Assembly: GCA_002438905.1 (NCBI GenBank)
Contig: DJSA01000058.1
Coordinates: 29,446-56,498, forward strand
Direction of reading: 5' to 3'
Length of the DNA stretch: 27,053 nucleotides
From: Bacteroidales bacterium UBA6346
GTDB lineage: Bacteria; Bacteroidota; Bacteroidia; Bacteroidales; UBA932
This document shows, one piece after another, positions 8,591 to 15,662 of this stretch. The notes beneath the pieces were generated by a model. It saw nothing but the letters and a program-made list of their open reading frames with translations, did no database searches and had not been told where the DNA came from. The position numbers and the translations under genes were made by a program. Positions within the stretch are counted from its first letter, which is position 1. Each line of letters begins with the position of its first letter.

Positions 8591-8761
8591 ATGGCAGATA
8601 ACTACCTTGAAAACCGCTATGAGGAATACCTTGAGCGGAAGAGGAAGAAGGAAGCGGAACAAAGGGCCGCATTTAGGAAGCGCTTGGAAAAATATAGAAG
8701 GAGGGCATCGGACAAGTCTAGCCATAGCAATCCTACAGAGCCAGCTCAAGAAACTCAATAA
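8591..8761 (+). CDS. Small basic coiled-coil protein of unknown function (56 aa)
   Basis: The ATG at 8591 opens a 56-codon frame beginning MADNYLENRYEEYLERKRKK and ending in TAA at 8761. The first ~38 residues form a highly charged amphipathic helix rich in Glu, Lys and Arg. The last 18 residues are polar and probably disordered. The MADNYLE start recalls a short conserved Bacteroidota protein I have seen annotated as hypothetical. It starts 8 bases after the PUR-like gene, which supports translation. Its last 29 bases overlap the convergent 3' end of dsbD. Function is unknown. Confidence 0.65.
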   Translation: MADNYLENRYEEYLERKRKKEAEQRAAFRKRLEKYRRRASDKSSHSNPTEPAQETQ

Positions 8762-10748
8762 AATTCTGAACATCAAGATCGTAGCCACGTGCCGGAGCAA
8801 TTTGCCTGCCGTTCTTGTCGAGAAGGATATAGTTCGGCTGCGAGTTGACGCTGAAACGTGTTCTAGCGATATATGCATTTGCCCTGCCTATTTCCTTATA
8901 GATAGTTCCATTCTCGGCATATACCCAATCTGACTCTTCAAGTTTTGTCTTGTCGTCAACATATAGCGCGACAATGATAAACCTCTTGGAAAGCAGTTCA
9001 CGTACGCGTGGTTCGCTCCATACGCGAGCCTCCATCTCACGGCAGTTCACGCAGCCGTGCCCGGTTATGTCGACAAAAATGGGCTTTCCGCTCGCCTTGG
9101 CTGCAGAAATGCCATCTTCGAGAGTGAAATAGCCGTCAAGACCGAGCGGCAGATGAAGATCGTATCTTTCACCGTAGAGAGAATTCGTCCCGGAAGTCTT
9201 CGAGATTCCTGAAAAAGGGGCATTGGCAGCACCGAGCACGAAATCCTGAGTGCTAATAGGCGGAAGATATCCGGACAATGCCTTGAGCGGGGCGCCGAAC
9301 ATGCCAGGAATCATATACACAACAAACGTAAAGTCTGCTATCGCCAAAGCAAGCCTTGTAACTGAAAGTTTCTCCACCTTTTCATCATGCGCGAAACGAA
9401 TTTTTCCAAGCAGGTAAAGGCCCAAGAGTGTGAATGTTACAATCCATATTGCCAGATAAACTTCCCGATCAAGCAGCCCCCAATGGTAGGTTTGGTCAGC
9501 GACGCTGAGAAACTTGAATCCAAGCGCAACCTCAATGAAGCCAAGCACCACCTTGACGCTCCCAAGCCAACTCCCGCTCCTGAGCTTTGTCAGCAGCGAC
9601 GGGAAAAGCGCGAACAGCGTGAACGGAAGCGCGAATGCCAAGGAGAACGCAAGCATGGTCACTATCGGCATCCAGAACTGCCCCTTTGTCGACTGTATCA
9701 GCACGGTGCCGACAATTGGTCCGGTGCAGGAGAACGACACCAACACGAGCGTAAGCGCCATGAAGAACACGCCTATGAGACCTTTCTTGTCGGACTTTCC
9801 GTCTGCCTTATTGACCCATGAGGACGGGAGAGTTATCTCGAACGCCCCGAAGAATGAGGCTGCAAAGACCATGAAGATGACAAAGAACAAAATGTTCGGC
9901 AGCCAATGCGTTGCAAGCCAATTGAAAATGTCCGCAGTCACGGCATCACCTCCGGCTATCCATGTAATGAGGATGATGAGTGAAATCGGGACAGTATAAA
10001 GCAGCACGATGAAAAGTCCGTACATGAAGGCATGGAATCGTCCTCTGCGCGCATTTCCGGAATTCTTCAGGAAAAACGAGACTGTCATCGGAATCATCGG
10101 GAAAACGCAGGGAGTCAACAGCATCGCAAAACCCCAGAGAATCGCCTGAAGCACAAGCCCCCAGTCAAAGGGAGCTGATGTCTGTCCATTCCCAGCAATC
10201 TCCGCCGCTTTGCCAGCCACACTCGCGGCGTCAGTCTCAGGATAACTTGAAGAACCCCCACCCTCAACATTCTCGCCCAAGTCGGCCGCAGCAGACAGGT
10301 TCGCCATCAGTGAAATTTCAAAATCCTGATATTCCGGAGGATAGCAGGAAGTATCCTCGCAGCACATTGTCCGGAATGTTCCCCTGATGGTTGCAGGTCT
10401 CGAACTGTCAGCCACCCGTATTTTCTGCACAAGTACAAGTTTTCCGAATACGAGATTGTGCCCGCCCTGCATGGTGACGGAACTCATGTCAGCAAGTCCT
10501 CCGACAAGTTCACAGTTGTCCAACGTGACATATTCAATTTCCGGAGCCGAATCTGGGTCTGACAGCGGATAGCTATGAATCCCCTCCCCCATAAGTCCGG
10601 TGCAGGTGAGTTCCCACACACCGGCAGCATCGGTTTCAGATGCCGACACCGTCCAATCTATGTTCCCTGCAAAAAGCGAAGAAATGCTGCAGACGAGCCC
10701 CGCCAGCAGCATAACGACTTTATTCACAAATCTTTTATCCAAGTTCAT
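8733..10748 (-). CDS. dsbD: Thiol:disulfide interchange protein DsbD family (cytochrome c biogenesis TM domain plus thioredoxin)
   Basis: DsbD moves reducing equivalents from cytoplasmic thioredoxin across the inner membrane to periplasmic thiol proteins. From the ATG at 10748 (preceded by TAGGTGGT as ribosome binding site) the protein has 671 residues with a signal peptide (MLLAGLVCSISSLFA). The periplasmic alpha domain has the cysteine pair CCEDTSCYPPE. The membrane domain has about eight helices with the cysteine motifs LTPCVFPM and FSCTGP. The C-terminal thioredoxin-like domain carries GCVNC. All six redox cysteines are therefore present. An upstream in-frame ATG at 10820 lies inside a palindromic repeat and is unlikely. 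It stands alone between the small-protein genes and rny. Confidence 0.9.
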   Translation of the reverse strand: MNLDKRFVNKVVMLLAGLVCSISSLFAGNIDWTVSASETDAAGVWELTCTGLMGEGIHSYPLSDPDSAPEIEYVTLDNCELVGGLADMSSVTMQGGHNLVFGKLVLVQKIRVADSSRPATIRGTFRTMCCEDTSCYPPEYQDFEISLMANLSAAADLGENVEGGGSSSYPETDAASVAGKAAEIAGNGQTSAPFDWGLVLQAILWGFAMLLTPCVFPMIPMTVSFFLKNSGNARRGRFHAFMYGLFIVLLYTVPISLIILITWIAGGDAVTADIFNWLATHWLPNILFFVIFMVFAASFFGAFEITLPSSWVNKADGKSDKKGLIGVFFMALTLVLVSFSCTGPIVGTVLIQSTKGQFWMPIVTMLAFSLAFALPFTLFALFPSLLTKLRSGSWLGSVKVVLGFIEVALGFKFLSVADQTYHWGLLDREVYLAIWIVTFTLLGLYLLGKIRFAHDEKVEKLSVTRLALAIADFTFVVYMIPGMFGAPLKALSGYLPPISTQDFVLGAANAPFSGISKTSGTNSLYGERYDLHLPLGLDGYFTLEDGISAAKASGKPIFVDITGHGCVNCREMEARVWSEPRVRELLSKRFIIVALYVDDKTKLEESDWVYAENGTIYKEIGRANAYIARTRFSVNSQPNYILLDKNGRQIAPARGYDLDVQNFIEFLELAL

Positions 10749-10793
10749 ACCACCTAATATTTCATGATAGCCCTCACAATAAGCCGAGATAAA

Positions 10794-10912
10794 GGGGAAA
10801 CATAAAAGGATGGGATGCAAAGGCGCACTAGGGATTTCAACACCGGAGCAACCTTATTGTTGTGAGGATTTGAAATTCACATGAAACGAAGCAGACCGCC
10901 TTTAGGCACCCC
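10794..10912 (-). repeat. Intergenic palindromic repeat, copy A (full form)
   Basis: On the minus strand this begins GGGGTGCCTAAAGGCGGTCT and ends CATCCTTTTATGTTTCCCC, so the ends form an imperfect inverted repeat. Its core (10847-10871) matches the core of copy C at 21689-21713 in 23 of 25 bases. Its two ends match copy B at 15532-15585. It fills the gap between rny and dsbD and may act as a terminator for rny. Confidence 0.65.
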
Positions 10913-10920
10913 GTCCCCGC

Positions 10921-12462
10921 CTATTTCGCAAAGGCGACGGAACGCGTTTCCCGTATCACGGTAATCTTCACCTGTCCCGGATATGTCATCTCGTCCTGAA
11001 TCTTCTTCGCTATGTCTCCGGAAAGCGTCTCTGCCTGGGCATCAGTCACCTGCTCTGCACCGACAATCACGCGTAGCTCACGGCCAGCCTGAATGGCATA
11101 TGCCTTAACGACCCCTGGATATGACTGTCCGATGTTCTCCAAATCCTTGAGCCTCTTGATGTAAGACTCAATGACCTCGCGTCGTGCACCTGGGCGGGCG
11201 CCTGAGATTGCGTCCGCGACCTGAATGATCGGAGAGAGGACCGAAGTCATCTCAATTTCCTCGTGGTGAGCGCCGATGGCATTGCAGATTTCCGGTTTTT
11301 CCTTGTACTGCTCGGCGAGTTTCATACCGAGAAGTGCGTGCGGAAGCTCCGGATCCTCGTCGGAAACCTTTCCTATGTCATGAAGAAGACCGGCTCTCTT
11401 TGCCGCCTTTGCGTTAAGGCCGAGTTCCGAAGCCATGGTAGCAGCGATGTTAGCAACTTCGCGTGCATGCTGGAGAAGGTTCTGGCCGTATGAGGAACGG
11501 TATTTCATCCTTCCCACGAGCTTGATGAGTTCAATGTTGATGCCGTGGATCCCGAGGTCTATGCAGGTACGCTTGCCAATTTCAAGAATCTCATCCTCAA
11601 GTTGCTTCTGAACTTTGGCGACAACCTCCTCGATGCGTGCCGGATGGATACGACCGTCAACCACGAGTTGGTGAAGCGCAAGACGGGCCACTTCACGGCG
11701 GACAGGGTCAAATGCAGAAAGAAGAATCGCATCAGGCGTGTCGTCAACGACAATCTCCACTCCAGTCGCAGCCTCAAGTGCACGGATGTTACGTCCCTCA
11801 CGTCCAATGATGCGCCCCTTGATTTCATCACTCTCGATATTGAAAACCGTGACTGCATTTTCTATGGCTGTCTCTGAGGCCGTCCTCTGTATCGTATTGA
11901 TTACTATTCTTTTAGCCTCTTTGGTGGCATTTAGACGGGCATCGTCAATCACATCATTAATGTATGACTGCGCCTCTGTCCGAGCCTCCGCCTTCATGTT
12001 TTCCATGAGTATGTTCTTGGCCTCAGAGGCTGACATACCGGCAATGCTCTCAATCTGATGGTTCGCCTCTTCCTTAAGCCTATCATATTCAGCGGCCTTA
12101 CGATTGGCTATCTCCACTTGTGTTTTGAGGTTCTCCCGGATGGAGTCCGCCTCACGCTGTTTACGTTGAAGTTCGGCTGTCTGCTGGTTAAGAGTGTTCT
12201 CCTTTTGTTTCAGACGGCTTTCGGTCTCCTTTATTGCCGCATTCCGCTCATTCACGGTCTTTTCATGCTCACTCTTGAGCTGCAGAAACTTTTCCTTAGC
12301 TTGGAATATCTTCTCCTGCTTTATGCTTTCCGCCTCAAGCTCGGCCTTCTCAAGAATCTCCTCCTTGCGCCCATTGAGCACATGACGCCTCACTGCAATC
12401 CCCACACAAAGCGCTACAGCCGCACCCAAGAGAGCTGAAAGTATATAAAAAACTATTTCCAT
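10921..12462 (-). CDS. rny: Ribonuclease Y
   Basis: RNase Y is a membrane-anchored endoribonuclease that starts mRNA decay and processing. The product has 513 residues, normal for the family. Domains in order: an N-terminal membrane helix (IVFYILSALLGAAVALCVGI), a long charged coiled coil (~25-150), a KH RNA-binding domain (GRIIGREGRNIRALEAATGV), and an HD catalytic domain with the metal-binding HDIGK motif (near residue 360). The ATG at 12462 lies 30 bases after the terminator that follows the 6S-like RNA. A weak promoter-like pair (TTTG within the terminator T tract, then TATTTTTA) could drive it. Confidence 0.94.
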   Translation of the reverse strand: MEIVFYILSALLGAAVALCVGIAVRRHVLNGRKEEILEKAELEAESIKQEKIFQAKEKFLQLKSEHEKTVNERNAAIKETESRLKQKENTLNQQTAELQRKQREADSIRENLKTQVEIANRKAAEYDRLKEEANHQIESIAGMSASEAKNILMENMKAEARTEAQSYINDVIDDARLNATKEAKRIVINTIQRTASETAIENAVTVFNIESDEIKGRIIGREGRNIRALEAATGVEIVVDDTPDAILLSAFDPVRREVARLALHQLVVDGRIHPARIEEVVAKVQKQLEDEILEIGKRTCIDLGIHGINIELIKLVGRMKYRSSYGQNLLQHAREVANIAATMASELGLNAKAAKRAGLLHDIGKVSDEDPELPHALLGMKLAEQYKEKPEICNAIGAHHEEIEMTSVLSPIIQVADAISGARPGARREVIESYIKRLKDLENIGQSYPGVVKAYAIQAGRELRVIVGAEQVTDAQAETLSGDIAKKIQDEMTYPGQVKITVIRETRSVAFAK

Positions 12463-12492
12463 ATTACTAAAAATAAATTGTTAAAATGTCCA

Positions 12493-12526
12493 CAAAAAAC
12501 GGCCGCATCCTTTCGGAAACGACCGT
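12493..12526 (-). terminator. Intrinsic terminator after the 6S-like RNA
   Basis: On the minus strand a stem ACGGTCG / CGGCCGT (12520-12526 with 12499-12505; one G-T pair) closes a 14-base loop and is followed directly by six T (12498-12493). It would end the zapA/6S transcript before rny. Confidence 0.75.
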
Positions 12527-12541
12527 TGAGCAATAAAAAAA

Positions 12542-12724
12542 ATCCGTTAGCCAAATTGACAGAAAACCTTAATAAAATAAGATTTGAGTTCCGCAAGGTT
12601 CAGACATCCTCCGTCCCGGAAAACCGGAATCCCACTAAAGGTCACATAGGTCCGTCTTCCCCCACACGAGCCTGCTCTGTTACTTAATCAGTGTTGAATT
12701 CAGCAAGTAAGCAACTAACGGATT
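12542..12724 (-). ncRNA. ssrS: Probable 6S RNA (Bacteroidota form)
   Basis: 6S RNA binds the housekeeping RNA polymerase holoenzyme by mimicking an open promoter. The ~184-base interval between zapA and rny has perfect 10-base complementary ends (12541-12550 with 12715-12724), which would form the closing stem. Inside are an apical hairpin region (TTCCGG-TTTT-CCGGGA, enclosed by AGAC/GTCT) and side hairpins (TTACTT/AAGTAA and AACCTT/AAGGTT) flanking a central region. Size, closing stem, position next to zapA and the terminator that follows all fit 6S RNA; ssrS also adjoins zapA in enterobacteria. The closing stem includes two bases of the zapA stop codon. The call rests on structure and position, without a covariance search. 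Confidence 0.65.
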
Positions 12725-13019
12725 ATTTTCCATCAATGTTTTCAAGATAGCCAGCCAACTCACGTTCCAGAGTATCCGCCTCCGACTGAAGATTTTTCAT
12801 CTCCTCTTCGACATTCAGTTTCTTCAGACAGATGTTCAGTGCCACAAATATCAGAATCTCAACGTCGTCGCTCTTCTGAAACTTAGCCGAATACTGTTCG
12901 GCCATCTTGTTCAAGATGCCGGCAGCCGTCCGAATTGAACGTTCCTGCCTGTCCGAACTCGCCTGAAGGCCGAACTGCCGCCCAAGGATGGTCACATTTA
13001 TCCTTCTCGTCATTTCCAT
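12723..13019 (-). CDS. zapA: Cell division protein ZapA
   Basis: ZapA stabilises FtsZ filaments at the division ring. The 98-residue product has the ZapA pattern: an N-terminal beta-strand domain (RINVTILGRQFGLQASSDRQ) followed by a helical segment (IRTAAGILNKMAEQYSAK) and a long C-terminal coiled coil with a heptad-like Leu/Glu pattern. A good ribosome binding site (GGAGGG) precedes the ATG. It lies 4 bases downstream of a small coiled-coil gene on the same strand, and its stop codon merges with the closing stem of the 6S-like RNA. Confidence 0.88.
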   Translation of the reverse strand: MEMTRRINVTILGRQFGLQASSDRQERSIRTAAGILNKMAEQYSAKFQKSDDVEILIFVALNICLKKLNVEEEMKNLQSEADTLERELAGYLENIDGK

Positions 13020-13023
13020 GCGG

Positions 13024-13296
13024 TCAACCCTCCATCAGCCTTATGCATCGGTCTATCTCCCGAATGAGACTATCTATCTTTCTCTTTGACTCTGAATTGT
13101 CCGATTTCGTCCCCACAAACGCGGTCGCGAGGTTCAGACTATCTATTTTCTTTTCCAACTCAGCAATCTGTTTCCCGTAGGTTTCACATCGGGACGCAAG
13201 TCTTACGTTTTCCTCCTCCAGACGCTCCCGTGCCGACTTCTCCCTTTCATATGCGGAGATAAGCCTTATGAACTGCTGTCTGATGTTGTCAAGCAT
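13024..13296 (-). CDS. Small coiled-coil protein, ZapB-like
   Basis: From the ATG at 13296 (MLDNIRQQFIRLISAYEREK) the product is 90 residues, almost wholly a charged coiled coil. Continuous heptads run over ~10-50 (ERLEEENVRLASRCETYGKQ) and a second helix lies at the C-terminus. Further upstream residues in the same frame would run through the promoter and were dropped. It sits directly before zapA, where Bacteroidota often have a short coiled-coil gene. A division role as a ZapB-like partner is inferred from this pairing only. A strong promoter (13323-13353) lies 26 bases upstream. Confidence 0.7.
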   Translation of the reverse strand: MLDNIRQQFIRLISAYEREKSARERLEEENVRLASRCETYGKQIAELEKKIDSLNLATAFVGTKSDNSESKRKIDSLIREIDRCIRLMEG

Positions 13297-13322
13297 AACG
13301 CCACTTTGTTTTACCCACCCTG

Positions 13323-13353
13323 CAAATATATGAAGAATATGGTAAATCTCAAA
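13323..13353 (-). promoter_or_regulatory. Bacteroidota promoter (-33 TTTG, N19, -7 TATATTTG) for the zapA/6S operon
   Basis: On the minus strand TTTG (13350-13353) is followed after 19 bases by TATATTTG (13323-13330). This is the best full match to the Bacteroidota primary-sigma promoter in the window. It points at the coiled-coil gene starting at 13296. Confidence 0.7.
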
Positions 13354-13362
13354 GAAAATTCC

Positions 13363-13370
13363 TACCTTTG
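13363..13370 (+). promoter_or_regulatory. Bacteroidota -7 box for mtaD
   Basis: TACCTTTG matches TAnnTTTG and ends 17 bases before the mtaD ATG at 13388, so the leader would be very short. No convincing -33 element is visible. It is divergent from the zapA-operon promoter. Confidence 0.5.
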
Positions 13371-13387
13371 AAAAATTTGAATACTTT

Positions 13388-14650
13388 ATGCACGACATAA
13401 TCCTGAAAAACATAGCCGTCGGAAATATCCAGTCGGACATTTACATAGACGGGGACACAATCTCGAAAATCACGGGCACGGATACAGAAAACCATCCTGA
13501 AGCGGTGGAAATCGTTGACTGCACAGGGAAAACCGCAATGCCGGGATTCGTAAACATGCACACACATGCTGCCATGTCCCTGCTGCGAGGCGTTGGCGAG
13601 GATATGGCATTCCACAACTGGCTGGCAAAAGTTTGGGAAATAGAATCCCACCTGGACGAGGAATTTGTCTATTGGGGGACGAAAGTGGCCTGCCTTGAAA
13701 TGATGAAGACCGGAACCACCACATTCAACGACCACTATTGGTTTCCGTTGATCGGCCATAAGGCTGCCGTGGAGATGGGAATACGGCCGGTATCGTCTTA
13801 TGTCGTGATAAACAAGATGACCGATGCGGAGAACGAAATTGAGAAAATACGATGCTGGAAAATGTTTGAGGCATCAAAACAATGGGACAAGAACCTGAGG
13901 TTCTCCATGGCGTTCCATGCACCATATTCTGTCAGCGAGCCTATGATGATCTGGGCTGCTGAATTCGCTAGGGCACACGGGCTTCCGCTGCACATTCACC
14001 TCTCCGAGACCCGCAAGGAAGTGGAAGACAGCAAGGAGGCGCATGGTGGACTCAGTCCCGTAGAGTATCTTGATAGGATAGGAGTTCTCGGACCGAATCT
14101 CATTGCAGCGCACACGCTGTGGCTTAGTGACAATGACGTTGAACTGCTCGGCAAGCACCATGTCACGTGCGTCCACAACATAAATTCAAATCTGAAGCTC
14201 AGTTCTGGCTACCATTTTCTGTACAAGGAACTTATAGATGCCGGATGCAAGGTCTGCATAGGTACGGACGGCTGCGCGTCTTCGAACAACCTCGACATTC
14301 TCGAGGCAATGAAAACTTCGGCAATGATGCAGAAGGGCTGGAGAGGAGACCCGACAGTCTGTCCCCTGAACGAGATTGTCGAAATGGCCACAGTCAACGG
14401 GGCTGATGCATTGGGGCTCAACACTGGGTTGATTCAGGAGGGCAGAATCGCTGACATACAGATAGTGGACACGGAAAACTACAATTTCCTTTCACCGGGG
14501 ACATTCCTTGCAAACTACGTGTATTCCGCACACAGCGACTGCATCGACTCGCTGATATGCAACGGACGGTTCGTGATGAGAAACAGGCGGATCGAGGGGG
14601 AAAGGGAGATTCTTCAGGGAGCCGGGAAGGTACTTTCGCAGATCAAATGA
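13388..14650 (+). CDS. mtaD: 5-methylthioadenosine / S-adenosylhomocysteine deaminase (amidohydrolase)
   Basis: The enzyme deaminates 5'-methylthioadenosine or S-adenosylhomocysteine (and often adenosine) to the inosine analogues. The product is 420 residues in the cytosolic amidohydrolase/TRZ-ATZ family. Metal ligands are visible: H58 and H60 (NMHTHAAMS), H202/H204 with E207 (LHIHLSE), H242 (AHTLWLS) and D294 (GTDGCASSN). The GTDG-ASSNNLD segment is typical of the MtaD group rather than guanine deaminase. A nucleoside phosphorylase gene follows after 52 bases and another after it, so the operon can deaminate and then phosphorolyse purine nucleosides. Exact substrate preference cannot be read from the sequence. 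Confidence 0.85.
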   Translation: MHDIILKNIAVGNIQSDIYIDGDTISKITGTDTENHPEAVEIVDCTGKTAMPGFVNMHTHAAMSLLRGVGEDMAFHNWLAKVWEIESHLDEEFVYWGTKVACLEMMKTGTTTFNDHYWFPLIGHKAAVEMGIRPVSSYVVINKMTDAENEIEKIRCWKMFEASKQWDKNLRFSMAFHAPYSVSEPMMIWAAEFARAHGLPLHIHLSETRKEVEDSKEAHGGLSPVEYLDRIGVLGPNLIAAHTLWLSDNDVELLGKHHVTCVHNINSNLKLSSGYHFLYKELIDAGCKVCIGTDGCASSNNLDILEAMKTSAMMQKGWRGDPTVCPLNEIVEMATVNGADALGLNTGLIQEGRIADIQIVDTENYNFLSPGTFLANYVYSAHSDCIDSLICNGRFVMRNRRIEGEREILQGAGKVLSQIK

Positions 14651-14702
14651 GACCGGGCAGGAAATTCCGGTACGAAACAATAACCTTATAACAAATGCCA
14701 TT

Positions 14703-15530
14703 ATGGACGAAAGAATAGAAAGAATCAATGGTGCTGCTGAGTACATCAGCGCAAGGCTCGGTGGCCATAGACCGGCCGTAGGAATAGTTCTGGGCAGCGG
14801 TTTGGGAAAACTGGCGGACAAGATTGCAAATCCGATGGTGATTCCGTATAGGGAGATTCCAGGATTTCCTGTTTCCACAGCTGTGGGGCACAAGGGGAAC
14901 CTCATTGCCGGTGAACTTGGCGGAAAATTCGTCGTGGCAATGCAGGGGCGCTTTCACTATTATGAAGGCTATCCTATGGAACTCGTGACTCTCCCGATTC
15001 GCGTGATGAAAGTGCTCGGGATACAATATCTCTTCGTGTCAAATGCAGCCGGAGGGGTGAATTACGACTTCAATGTCGGGGATCTGATGATTATCCGCGA
15101 TCACATCAACCTGCTGCCGAATCCGCTGATAGGAAAGAACCTTGACGACTTCGGGCCAAGATTTCCTGACATGACTAGGCCTTACGATCTTGGGCTTATA
15201 AAAAAGGCGGAAGTGATTGCAGCAGAACTTCACATCGATCTCAAACAAGGGGTCTACGTCGGAGGAACAGGGCCGTCTTATGAAACCCCTGCGGAGTACA
15301 AGTATTTCAGGCTCATAGGAGGCGATGCCGTCGGGATGTCGACGATTCCGGAAGTCATTGTGGCTAGGCACAGTTCGATTCCAGTATTCGGGATGTCGGT
15401 AATCACAAACGAGGCTCACGACGATTATGCTACGGATTATGTAAATGACGGCAACGATGTCGTGCGCGCAGCGGATGCTGCAGCGGACAGGATGAGTCTT
15501 TTGTTTGAGAGACTCATTCTGTCCCTATGA
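14703..15530 (+). CDS. Purine nucleoside phosphorylase, copy 1 (Asn-type, 6-oxopurine)
   Basis: This is a trimeric-type purine nucleoside phosphorylase of 275 residues: nucleoside plus phosphate gives base plus ribose-1-phosphate. Visible elements are the phosphate loop GSGLGK (31-36), GHKGN (62-66), the phosphate-binding RFHYYEGY (83-90), SNAAGG (113-118), GPSYETPAEY with the base-binding Glu198, and MSTIPEVIVARH (212-223). Asn236 (VITNEAH) aligns with Asn243 of human PNP, which favours hypoxanthine and guanine nucleosides. The His that contacts the 5'-hydroxyl in human PNP appears replaced by Gly, which could admit 5'-modified substrates such as methylthioinosine. It lies between mtaD and a second copy. 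Confidence 0.9.
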   Translation: MDERIERINGAAEYISARLGGHRPAVGIVLGSGLGKLADKIANPMVIPYREIPGFPVSTAVGHKGNLIAGELGGKFVVAMQGRFHYYEGYPMELVTLPIRVMKVLGIQYLFVSNAAGGVNYDFNVGDLMIIRDHINLLPNPLIGKNLDDFGPRFPDMTRPYDLGLIKKAEVIAAELHIDLKQGVYVGGTGPSYETPAEYKYFRLIGGDAVGMSTIPEVIVARHSSIPVFGMSVITNEAHDDYATDYVNDGNDVVRAADAAADRMSLLFERLILSL

Positions 15531-15531
15531 T

Positions 15532-15585
15532 GGGGTGCATAAAAGACGGTCTGCTCCGTTGCACTCCATCTTTTTATGCATCCCC
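15532..15585 (+). repeat. Intergenic palindromic repeat, copy B (short form); possible terminator of the first phosphorylase gene
   Basis: This 54-base element starts GGGGTGCATAAAAGA and ends TCTTTTTATGCATCCCC, so the ends pair almost perfectly into a long hairpin. Its left and right halves match the two ends of copy A (10794-10912) with the centre of A missing. It starts two bases after the first phosphorylase stop codon. Confidence 0.7.
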
Positions 15586-15662
15586 TTTCCCTCTATCGCT
15601 TGGAATGGTTTTGTTTTTTGTGTGGTGGGATAAAACAAATAACTGAAGAAAGACTGGATTTT

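Noticed and set aside
10749..10820. N-terminal extension of DsbD by 24 residues
   Set aside because: It overlaps the palindromic repeat, while the ATG at 10748 has a good ribosome binding site and gives a proper signal peptide.
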